This document shows, piece by piece, positions 9,023 to 16,294 of a DNA stretch of 64,000 nucleotides (within the stretch, counting starts at the first letter, position 1; every line of letters begins with the position of its first letter). The stretch is from Sphingobacterium sp. FBM7-1 (GTDB lineage Bacteria; Bacteroidota; Bacteroidia; Sphingobacteriales; Sphingobacteriaceae), in contig NZ_JAJEWJ010000001.1 in NCBI RefSeq assembly GCF_020687765.1, positions 248,001 to 312,000 of the forward strand, given 5' to 3'. The translations under genes were made by a program, and so were the position numbers. The notes under the pieces were generated by a model. That model saw only the letters and a program-made list of their open reading frames with translations, was not told where the DNA came from and did no database searches.

Positions 9023-10453
9023 TTATTCACCATAAAACTTAGGATTGAAGTTCACCAAAAATAATTGTTCGGTAGCGCGGGTGATCGCGGTATAGAGCCA
9101 GCGCAGAAACTCCGTGTTGAGCATCTCATCGTTTAAATAGCCTTGATCGACAAATACACAAGGCCATTGCCCTCCCTGTGCTTTGTGACAGGTAATGGCA
9201 TAAGCAAACTTAATCTGTAAAGCATTGTAATAAGGGTCTTTTTTGATAGCCTCTAAGCGATCTTTTCGAGTTGGTATATCCGCATAATCCAAAGCGATCG
9301 ATTCATATAATTGCTGCTGTTGTTCACGGGGCATGTTAGCCGCATCCACATGTAAGCTATCGAGCAATACCCGGCATACAACCGGTTCCAGCTCATCATC
9401 GTCTACAAATTCGAGGGATATATCCGCAAAGCGGAAACCATGTTGATCATGTATGTTACCCACCTTCCGCACTTTTGCCAAATCTCCGTTGGCGATGAAG
9501 CCCGTATTTTTCTCGTCGTGTTGCTGTAGCCAATAATAGTTGTTGCGTACGACCATGACGAGGTCGCCACCCGTAATTTCTTCGTCGCGAAAGAGTATTT
9601 GATTCCGAATATGCTGGTTATATAAGTTTGCAGATTTATTGGATCGGCAGATAACGATGGTGTTTTCGATGTCAAAACGATCATAGCTATAATGTAAGCC
9701 CTCCAGCAGCCGATCACCATTCATCCGGAAAATATCCGTGAATCCCTTGGTATGGAATTGCGGAAATGGTAGACTAGCTTCCTGCTTTTCCAAATCAATA
9801 TCATCCCGCACTTTGGTTGCATTGTACAATATACCGGAAGCCTTTTGCTGTCGTACCACCTCCCGGAGCTCATAGTGAAAAACCCGTAGGTGATAATTCG
9901 CTTCGAGGTAATTCGGATCTAGCGCGGGGCTTTCCAACATGCCCACCGGTGGTAGCTGTGCGGTGTCTCCGACAAACAACAGGCAGCAGTTTTCGCCGGA
10001 TTGCACATAGCGAATCAAATCGTCCAATAAGCTCCGGGAGAAAAATTGCTCGCCGGAATCGGATATCATAGAAGACTCATCTACAATAAACAAGGTGTTT
10101 TCATGTAGATTTTCTGCTAAGGTGAAATCCAGTTCGAGCGTTGCAGCCGTTTTTTTGCGATATATTTTTTTATGGATGGTCAACGCCTTTCTTCCCGAAT
10201 AGTATCGCATGACTTTGGCGGCACGCCCTGTAGGCGCTAGGAGGACAGATCTTTTCTGTAGCGTGGGTAGCATCTTCACCAATGCACTGATGATCGTTGT
10301 CTTCCCCGTACCCGCATATCCCTTTAACAGGAAGCAGGTATCGGTACGAAAAGTAGTCAGGAACTCGTCTAAACGTGAAAAAGCCTCCCGCTGCTGTTCG
10401 GTAGGTGGCCATACAAACTGTTGGACAAGCAGGTTCTGGATATGCATGATCAA
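9023..10453 (-). CDS. RecD-like AAA ATPase/helicase with UvrD C-terminal domain
   Basis: A 476-residue SF1-type helicase. Walker A is LLKGYAGTGKTTI (about 43-55), a Walker B-like LFIVDESSMIS follows, and the C-terminal part FAYAITCHKAQGGQWP is the UvrD_C_2 motif shared with RecD and related helicases. It resembles stand-alone RecD2-like enzymes but is shorter and lacks an obvious N-terminal helix-hairpin-helix domain. It probably acts on DNA ends or replication intermediates. ATG codons at 10453 and 10447 are both possible starts. It converges on ruvB and diverges from the DUF3822 operon. Confidence 0.85.
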   Translation of the reverse strand: MIMHIQNLLVQQFVWPPTEQQREAFSRLDEFLTTFRTDTCFLLKGYAGTGKTTIISALVKMLPTLQKRSVLLAPTGRAAKVMRYYSGRKALTIHKKIYRKKTAATLELDFTLAENLHENTLFIVDESSMISDSGEQFFSRSLLDDLIRYVQSGENCCLLFVGDTAQLPPVGMLESPALDPNYLEANYHLRVFHYELREVVRQQKASGILYNATKVRDDIDLEKQEASLPFPQFHTKGFTDIFRMNGDRLLEGLHYSYDRFDIENTIVICRSNKSANLYNQHIRNQILFRDEEITGGDLVMVVRNNYYWLQQHDEKNTGFIANGDLAKVRKVGNIHDQHGFRFADISLEFVDDDELEPVVCRVLLDSLHVDAANMPREQQQQLYESIALDYADIPTRKDRLEAIKKDPYYNALQIKFAYAITCHKAQGGQWPCVFVDQGYLNDEMLNTEFLRWLYTAITRATEQLFLVNFNPKFYGE

Positions 10454-10467
10454 AGTTATGCAAAAGG

Positions 10468-10498
10468 TTGGTCATATCGATTTGAAAAGCTAATTTTG
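10468..10498 (+). promoter_or_regulatory. Bacteroidota-type promoter for the DUF3822-rsmD-coaD operon
   Basis: TTG at 10468-10470 and TAATTTTG at 10491-10498 are separated by 20 bp, matching the -33/-7 elements of Bacteroidota housekeeping promoters. Predicted transcription start is near 10505, about 19 nt before the DUF3822 ATG. Confidence 0.6.
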
Positions 10499-10523
10499 TT
10501 GAGGGACTGCAACAACCCAGCGT

Positions 10524-11321
10524 ATGAAATACACATCAAAGAATTTTCATTTACATTATATACCACAGTATAAACTGTTCGTTAAAGCCGATTTTTTAGA
10601 AGACACCTTGATCGTTGTGGATGAATCCAATCAGGTCCAGGCTATGTATCGCTATCCATCCAACGAACCAGACGCCGAAGCGATCAAGCTGTTGGGCTTA
10701 CCGTTTCAGCATGTATTTGTCAGTTTGCCCGTGCAGAGTTTAGTGTTTATTCCGACCGAAGTTTATCAAGTAGAGCACCAAGCGTTATATCAGGAGTTTT
10801 TACTGGACAATCACGCGGACCGGACACAAATTTACCCTTTAGATAATTTAGGCGTAACAGCTTGTTACCAATACGATCTGTTGTTATACAACCGTTGGCA
10901 TACGATCTTTCCGCATGCTAAATTTGTGACTGATTTCCAAGTGATCCTAGAAGAGGTACAAGGATATATTCCGATGCAAGGCGAAGTGTTAGGGGCACAT
11001 TTCAACAATACGCAGGTAGCGCTTTACGCTTTTAAAAACGGACAGTTTTTGTTTTATAATATATTCGACTTCCAACACGTAGACGATTTAAACTATTTTG
11101 TGTTGACTACCTGTCAGGCTTTTGACTTGCATATCAAGGTACATAAGCTATTGATCTCGGGTATCGATTCAGAACATGCCTATAGCGAGGCGCTTGCTCA
11201 CTTCGCAAATCGGACGGAGTTTATGCATGCGCGCACAGATCTACATGCGGACGATGAAGAGGTACAGCGCGAAGTCCGTAAGTTGAATTTCATAGCCGAT
11301 GGTTCTGTATGCGTATCATAG
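10524..11321 (+). CDS. DUF3822 family protein
   Basis: A 265-residue cytoplasmic protein of the DUF3822 family, found in Bacteroidota directly upstream of rsmD, as here. It has no signal peptide or membrane segment. The two-lobe pattern, with GAHFNNTQVALYAFKNGQF in the second half, suggests an actin/RNase-H-like fold, but this is inference. Its 3' end overlaps rsmD by 13 nt, implying translational coupling and perhaps a link to ribosome or CoA biology. No catalytic motif is recognised. Confidence 0.85.
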   Translation: MKYTSKNFHLHYIPQYKLFVKADFLEDTLIVVDESNQVQAMYRYPSNEPDAEAIKLLGLPFQHVFVSLPVQSLVFIPTEVYQVEHQALYQEFLLDNHADRTQIYPLDNLGVTACYQYDLLLYNRWHTIFPHAKFVTDFQVILEEVQGYIPMQGEVLGAHFNNTQVALYAFKNGQFLFYNIFDFQHVDDLNYFVLTTCQAFDLHIKVHKLLISGIDSEHAYSEALAHFANRTEFMHARTDLHADDEEVQREVRKLNFIADGSVCVS

Positions 11322-11848
11322 GTGGAAAATATGGGGGCCTGCGCTTATCCCCGCCAGCTAATTTGCCTGTCCGCCCCACGACGGATATCGCCAAGGAAGC
11401 GCTATTCAATATACTGGATAATCGGATTGAGCTAGACGAATGTGACTGTTTGGATCTTTTTGCCGGAACGGGTAATATCAGTTTCGAACTAGCTTCACGG
11501 GGTGCTCGAACGGTCGAGGCGGTCGATATTCACTTCAAATGCTTGCAATTTATTAAAGAGGCGGCAAAGAAACTTAACATCGAGGTTATTGATACGCGAA
11601 AAGCGGACGTACTGAAATATATCGGAACGTGTAAAAACCAGTATGACTTTATTTTTGCCGACCCGCCCTACGATCTGCCCGCTTTACCACAATTGGCTAA
11701 CCTGATTTTGGAAAAAAGCTTGTTGAAGCCCAGCGGAACCCTGGTGGTTGAGCATCCTTCTGTACGAAAAATGGATGAATCTCCATTTTATGTAGAAACC
11801 CGAAAATATGGATATTCTTCGTTTAGCTTTTATAAACTAGAGTCTTAA
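11309..11848 (+). CDS. rsmD: 16S rRNA (guanine966-N2)-methyltransferase RsmD
   Basis: A 179-residue Rossmann-fold SAM-dependent methyltransferase that modifies G966 of 16S rRNA in the small subunit. The N-terminal MRIIGGKYGG and RPTTDIAKEALFNIL are family hallmarks. The SAM-binding DLFAGTGNISFELASRGA (about 47-64) and the catalytic FADPPYDLP follow in the expected order. It overlaps the end of DUF3822 and is followed after 13 nt by coaD, the common rsmD-coaD pairing. Confidence 0.95.
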   Translation: MRIIGGKYGGLRLSPPANLPVRPTTDIAKEALFNILDNRIELDECDCLDLFAGTGNISFELASRGARTVEAVDIHFKCLQFIKEAAKKLNIEVIDTRKADVLKYIGTCKNQYDFIFADPPYDLPALPQLANLILEKSLLKPSGTLVVEHPSVRKMDESPFYVETRKYGYSSFSFYKLES

Positions 11849-11861
11849 ACCTTTAATCGGA

Positions 11862-12350
11862 TTGGATATGAAGACAGCTGTTTTTGCCGGATCATTTGAT
11901 CCGTTTACGTTTGCCCATCAAAATATCGTTGAGCGGGGTTTATCGTTGTTTGATAAAGTGGTAATTGCCGTGGGCGTAAATAGTTCTAAAAAAGGATTGA
12001 TGCCTTTCGAAGATCGGGTGGAGGCTATTGCGACCTTATTTGATGCTAATGAAAGAGTAGTGGTGACCCAGTTTTCGGGGCTTACCGTCGAGTTTTGTAA
12101 GGAAATAGGCGCCCAGTACCTGTTGCGCGGTTTACGGAATACGACAGATTTCGAATTTGAAAATGCTATTGCCCAGAATAACCTTTTACTCGACCCAGAA
12201 ATAGAAACCTATTTTTTAATGGCCCAATCAGGACTAGCACATATATCTTCGACGATCGTCCGTGATATTTTACATCATCAGGGCGATGTATCCGCATTGG
12301 TACCCAAGGCGGTTTTAAAATATATTACAGGCTCATCACATCCAGGCTAG
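11862..12350 (+). CDS. coaD: Phosphopantetheine adenylyltransferase
   Basis: A 162-residue nucleotidyltransferase that makes dephospho-CoA from 4'-phosphopantetheine and ATP. The first motif AVFAGSFDPFTFAH (residues 5-18) carries the TxxH-type catalytic His, with Ala in place of the usual Gly before it. The second motif reads HISSTIVRDI near 125, a normal ISSxxVR variant. Start codon and length agree with the family. It is the last gene of the operon; no terminator is evident before the tandem array. Confidence 0.96.
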   Translation: MDMKTAVFAGSFDPFTFAHQNIVERGLSLFDKVVIAVGVNSSKKGLMPFEDRVEAIATLFDANERVVVTQFSGLTVEFCKEIGAQYLLRGLRNTTDFEFENAIAQNNLLLDPEIETYFLMAQSGLAHISSTIVRDILHHQGDVSALVPKAVLKYITGSSHPG

Positions 12351-12416
12351 TTTGTCTCCTTGCTAAAGACCGATGTCTTAAATCATTGTATTTAGTTACG
12401 TAACACGACGGAAGAC

Positions 12417-13130
12417 GTAAACACTTTTGGACTGTTGGTGATCACTTCTGGAACGCAAGTGTTTACTTTCGCGCTATTTGTAATTAATGTTGGCGTACAA
12501 GTGATCAATTCTGGCCTGCAAGTGTTTACAATCGCACTATTTGTGATCACTTACAGCGCATAAGTAATCACTGCTGGCATACAAGTGTTCACTGTTGCCG
12601 TATTCGTGATCACTTACAGCGCATAAGTAATCACTGCTGGCGTGTATGTGTTTACTGTCGCGCTATTTGTGGCCACCTTCGGAGCATAAGTGATCACTGC
12701 TGGCGTGCACGTGTTCACTATTGTCGTATTTGTGATCACTTACGGCGTATAAGTGATCCGTGCTGCTGTATCTGTGAACACTTTGGGCGCATAAGGGTTT
12801 ACGGCTGCAGCATTTGTGATTATTGCTGGCGTATAAGTGATCACTGTACAGGTATCGCTGCTGTCTCATTATGTATGACTATGGCAGCGTCAGGTATGAC
12901 GTTTCTCCTGTAGTGTATCACTTTTACGCCGCAGCTTATAGCTTATGCGGCGGAACATATACTTTGTGCACCATACGGTATAACGATTACGCCGTCTCGT
13001 ATAAGTTTCTCGCGTTTCTGTCAGCGTTTTATCCGATAGGCGATATGATTTGGCGCAGCACGTCTACCTTTTGGATCATAACGTATAGCTACAGAACGAT
13101 CACGCAGACGTTTTCGTCCATCACGTATAC
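12417..13130. repeat. Degenerate 21-bp tandem array, about 34 units
   Basis: Every 21 bp from 12417 a unit begins with GT(G/A); the clearest type reads GTGATCACTTACAGC followed by GCATAA, and no unit boundary shifts over 714 bp. Units 12543 and 12606 are identical. From 12543 to about 12752 three unit types alternate to give a 63-bp higher-order period. From 12858 on the unit decays, but a TAT at the same phase persists. The perfect palindrome GTGATCAC occurs in six units (12438, 12543, 12606, 12690, 12732, 12837). As 21 is a multiple of 3, open frames show heptapeptide periods on both strands, but TGA/TAA stops break the + frame in the first half. Confidence 0.9.
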
Positions 13131-13558
13131 GTAACGGTAAGGAGCTACTCACCTCATGAACTGCATTTCTGACGAATAGACGCATTTTTTCGACGAATTT
13201 TGGCGCGAGGTGACTAAAAGTGCAAAGAAAATATGCCCTTGTGCGGAACAATATGCACGCACAGACCCCAAGTTGGTCAGACCGCCTTTCTATATTTGCA
13301 CCGAAAATTTGACAGGGGCAGGGAAATTCCACGAGATTTGGTGCACAGCGGGTCACTCGATCTTTCGTTTTAGTATGCTTTATATTTGTATAAATGTGAT
13401 GATGTTGTTGTACGAAATGCGCCTCAACATAAATATTTATCCAGATTCCCTAAGGGGAGAACCTCGAACATCCAATGCCATCAAATAAATGATACGAAAT
13501 TTCCGAAATACTTTCCGAGCCGCCGCAGACGCATGGGATTTAATGGATTAGACGAACA
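13131..13558. other. Non-coding gap after the 21-bp array
   Basis: No convincing gene is present. Short open frames on both strands lack ribosome sites and recognisable sequence. The first ~80 bp may be very decayed array. A TATATTTG at 13381-13388 matches the -7 promoter element but has no TTG at the right distance and no clear downstream gene before the end of the convergent helicase. Confidence 0.5.
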
Positions 13559-14863
13559 CTACGTCCGCCCAATCCGTACCTTCCGACCTTTTATTTTCTG
13601 GTTATTAGCCTGCTTAATTATACTGGCGGCGACGCTACGCTCCACCGCGACATAGGATTCTTTGTCCTTAACCTCGATGATACCGACCTGTTCTTTTGAT
13701 ATGCCATCCAAGTGTAGCAAAAAGCCAACAATATCGATCTTGTTGATTTTATCTTTTCTGCCGCCGCTTATATAAAGTGTTGCAAAGGGCGAATTCGGCG
13801 GAAGGGGATACTCCTCTTCTAATACGACGGTTTCGCTATCCGCCGGTACATACGGATATTCTTCTTCGGGCTTCAAAATCACATATACTTCGCCGCTCGC
13901 CTGCATCCGTGCTGTCCGCCCGTTACGGTGGATAAATGCGTCGGCTTTATAGGGCAGTTGGTAATGGATGATGACATCAACTTCGGGTATATCTAAGCCA
14001 CGGGCCGCAAGATCTGTGGTAATAAGGATTCGGTTGGAATTGTTACGGAATTTTAACAAAGCCAGCTCACGATCTTGCTGCTCTAGACCGCCATGAAACA
14101 TGTCGTGGATAATCTCTCTGTTTTCGAGCAGTTCGCTAATATGGTCTACGGCCTCGCGGTGATTACAAAATATGAGCGTTTTCTTTTCGCCATTTTTACA
14201 GAGCAACTTAAACAAGGTGCTCAGCTTATATTGTGCCGGTGTGACTACTTTTTTGATGGTAAGCTTAGGCGCAGCATCGGCATCGGCAGAAAAATCGACG
14301 GTCACAAAATCGCCAATCCCGGTAAAATCTGGGATTTCTTCCATTTTTGTGGCGGAAGTCAAAATCCGATGCTTTAGCTGAGGGAGTTGTTCGATGATAA
14401 ACTGCATCTGCTCCTGAAAGCCGAATTCTAAGGATTTATCAAACTCATCAAGCACTAGTGTACGGATGGTTGATGGATCGATGTGTTCTCTTTCGATATG
14501 GTACATGACCCGTCCTGGCGTACCGATTAATAAACTCGGTGCTTCCCGAAGTTTCCGTCTTTCGGTTTTTGTATCGTTGCCACCGTATACACAGGTGATT
14601 TTGAATCCGGTAAGTGCCTTACGCATAACCTGTTCAATTTGGAGTGCCAATTCCCGTGTAGGAACCAAGATCAGGCCTTGAACACCGTCTTTATCTGTTT
14701 GAAGATGTTTGGCCAGCAATAACGCAAAGGCTAGTGTTTTACCACTTCCGGTAGGCGAGTGTAAAAGGAAGTCTTTTTTGCGGTCATAGCTGTCCAGGAC
14801 GGCTTGTTGCATCGGGTTCAATGATGCGATCTGCATCCTGCTTAAAATCTGTTGGAGCTCCAT
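13559..14863 (-). CDS. DEAD-box RNA helicase, DbpA-like
   Basis: A 434-residue SF2 RNA helicase. Motif I is SPTGSGKTLA (about 35-44), motif II reads DEFD in LVLDEFDKS in place of DEAD, motif III is SAT, and motif VI is HRNGRTARM. The last ~70 residues (GGRKDKINKIDIVGFLLH ... IKGRKVRIG) match the DbpA RNA-binding domain, which targets 23S rRNA hairpin 92, so a role in 50S assembly is likely. It is monocistronic. The gene start faces a sigma-54 promoter oriented the other way. Confidence 0.9.
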   Translation of the reverse strand: MELQQILSRMQIASLNPMQQAVLDSYDRKKDFLLHSPTGSGKTLAFALLLAKHLQTDKDGVQGLILVPTRELALQIEQVMRKALTGFKITCVYGGNDTKTERRKLREAPSLLIGTPGRVMYHIEREHIDPSTIRTLVLDEFDKSLEFGFQEQMQFIIEQLPQLKHRILTSATKMEEIPDFTGIGDFVTVDFSADADAAPKLTIKKVVTPAQYKLSTLFKLLCKNGEKKTLIFCNHREAVDHISELLENREIIHDMFHGGLEQQDRELALLKFRNNSNRILITTDLAARGLDIPEVDVIIHYQLPYKADAFIHRNGRTARMQASGEVYVILKPEEEYPYVPADSETVVLEEEYPLPPNSPFATLYISGGRKDKINKIDIVGFLLHLDGISKEQVGIIEVKDKESYVAVERSVAASIIKQANNQKIKGRKVRIGRT

Positions 14864-14917
14864 GGGCCAAATTTACGGATTAATAATGGACAAAACTGTT
14901 ATCAAAAAAGCAAAACT

Positions 14918-14934
14918 TTGGCACGGTGATTGCT
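14918..14934 (+). promoter_or_regulatory. Consensus sigma-54 (RpoN) promoter
   Basis: The sequence TTGGCACGGTGATTGCT matches the sigma-54 consensus YTGGCACGrnnnTTGCw at every defined base, with GG at 14920-14921, exactly 10 bp, then GC at 14932-14933. Predicted transcription start is near 14945. It lies between divergently arranged sequence and the 3' end of a convergent gene, so no protein gene is its obvious target. Confidence 0.75.
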
Positions 14935-14944
14935 TCAATGTATG

Positions 14945-15014
14945 CAATTCATAATTTAGGTTAATAATTGGTTAGTTAGTAAAGGCTTCAATCTCCCCGG
15001 TTGGAGCCTTTTTT
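14945..15014 (+). ncRNA. Candidate sigma-54-dependent small RNA (~70 nt)
   Basis: From the predicted sigma-54 start to the T-run, the transcript would be about 70 nt with no open frame. It has an A/U-rich single-stranded 5' half (AATTTAGGTTAATAATTGG region). The terminator stem AAGGCTTCAA/TTGGAGCCTT then closes a 9-nt loop, TCTCCCCGG. The C-rich loop could pair with G-rich ribosome-binding sites, as C-rich loops of other sRNAs do; that is speculation. The transcript ends at the stop codon of the convergent gene. Existence and function are inferred from promoter and terminator only. Confidence 0.5.
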
Positions 15015-15015
15015 T
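14982..15015 (+). terminator. Rho-independent terminator of the candidate sRNA
   Basis: A 10-bp stem with one G-U pair (arms AAGGCTTCAA at 14982-14991 and TTGGAGCCTT at 15001-15010) is followed by a run of T on the + strand. On the - strand the hairpin is followed only by TTTACT, so it is oriented for + strand transcription. It may still help to end the convergent envelope operon. Confidence 0.75.
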
Positions 15016-16282
15016 ATGGATCATATTGTATTTGTCCGGATAGGCGTAATCGGTTTGGATTCACGACAATGGTCTCTAGCGTTATTTGAAAGGACTTTCT
15101 GCGAAGTGGAGCGAAGAGCTGATCCCAAGATGACGGCAGATGACGAAAATCGACCTTTAAAGAAAAGGGACTGCTAGTGGATGCAAATGTGGGCGTAAAT
15201 TCTTTATCCTGTTTTGTAGACAGTAGGATCAGACTATCTGTAATATATTTATTAAATTGATAAAATAGTTTTCCGGGTAAGGCAGCCGCTAACGGCGTAC
15301 CGCCTTTCCAAAGGCTTTCGATGACAGGTACGCTGCTTTCCTGTATTTCTTTTTTCTCGATGCTGTTAAAGTCTTCATCGTAATCATAGCTAATGATGGT
15401 GTCGTGCTGTACGGTGGTGGCGGAACGTACCAATACATCCACGTAATCAAACGTTTGTAGGGCTAGCGTCTTCGGATCGAGATCGGAGAAGGAAGCGAGG
15501 CTATGGGGAATAAAAGGTGTTTCCCTAAGGGGTAAGTTGCTCCGTAACGTTATAAATGCATCGTCTTCCGCCAGTATGCGTTGTTGGAAAAGGGTGGGGA
15601 TAGCGCTGTCTAAATTCCAGCTACCGGATAGTTGGATATGGCCGGCTGCTACTTCAGCAAACAATTGAAAGGTTCCATCGGCGTGCCGGTAACTGATATG
15701 TTTTTGTGGATACGCGGCGGAGTGAAAATCTAAATCCTCTATGTACACCCAGCTGTCCATCGCTTTCCATATGGCGTGCATATCGCCGTTCTCTTCTGGT
15801 TGTATGCCGGTGAAACGAAATAATAGGTATTGATCATTATAAAGTACATCTACACCGGAGTAGAGATGGGTAAAAGAGAAAGGCTGTTCGGCCTGCCCGA
15901 TAGGCTGTACGACTGCGGCTCCCTGTTGTTTTAAAAAGACGCCCCATTTTTCGGGGCTTGTTATTTTTTGAATGGTGTAAAACGTGAGTGGATGATCTTT
16001 CAGACTAAAAAAGTGGATGTGAGCGGGTATGTAAATCCCCGCGTTTGTCCAGTTTTCAAATGTTAAGAAACCAGATGCCGATCGGGTGCTATCCGTTTGC
16101 TGTGTAAAGAAGGACGACATATTGTCGAGCAATAAGTCATCCAGCGCGACGGATACAACCGCTTGGCTTTGGGGATGTATATACTGTTTAAGTGCTTTGT
16201 TTTTTCGGAATAGGTATAAAGCAACGATGGTACCGGCTGCTATAACCAGTACCATCGCGATAATCCATAATGTTCGTTTCAT
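15014..16282 (-). CDS. Membrane-anchored hypothetical protein
   Basis: A 422-residue protein with one N-terminal membrane segment (about 5-25) and a large extracytoplasmic domain. It is not assigned to a known function. Its segment SYDYDEDFNSIEKKEI resembles EYDEDTFDYKEITKV in the 652-residue protein encoded upstream, suggesting the two are distant paralogues. It is the last gene of a three-gene - strand cluster (lipoprotein, 652-residue protein, this protein) and lies 12 nt after its neighbour. An envelope role is inferred from the signals only. Confidence 0.75.
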   Translation of the reverse strand: MKRTLWIIAMVLVIAAGTIVALYLFRKNKALKQYIHPQSQAVVSVALDDLLLDNMSSFFTQQTDSTRSASGFLTFENWTNAGIYIPAHIHFFSLKDHPLTFYTIQKITSPEKWGVFLKQQGAAVVQPIGQAEQPFSFTHLYSGVDVLYNDQYLLFRFTGIQPEENGDMHAIWKAMDSWVYIEDLDFHSAAYPQKHISYRHADGTFQLFAEVAAGHIQLSGSWNLDSAIPTLFQQRILAEDDAFITLRSNLPLRETPFIPHSLASFSDLDPKTLALQTFDYVDVLVRSATTVQHDTIISYDYDEDFNSIEKKEIQESSVPVIESLWKGGTPLAAALPGKLFYQFNKYITDSLILLSTKQDKEFTPTFASTSSPFSLKVDFRHLPSSWDQLFAPLRRKSFQITLETIVVNPNRLRLSGQIQYDP

Positions 16283-16294
16283 GAACGCTGTTTA

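Noticed and set aside
12663-12869. 68-codon - strand frame with SDHLYAS-like heptads
   Set aside because: It is a by-product of the 21-bp array: the frame stays open only because 21 is a multiple of three. No ribosome site was found.
12871-13134. 87-codon + strand frame with YxFxxxx-like heptads
   Set aside because: Same cause as above; it covers only the second half of the array, and its ATG is not preceded by a ribosome site. Kept as repeat, not gene.
13386-13655. 89-codon + strand frame after a TATATTTG element
   Set aside because: Its second half is the reverse strand of the DbpA-like helicase gene, and it has no family resemblance.
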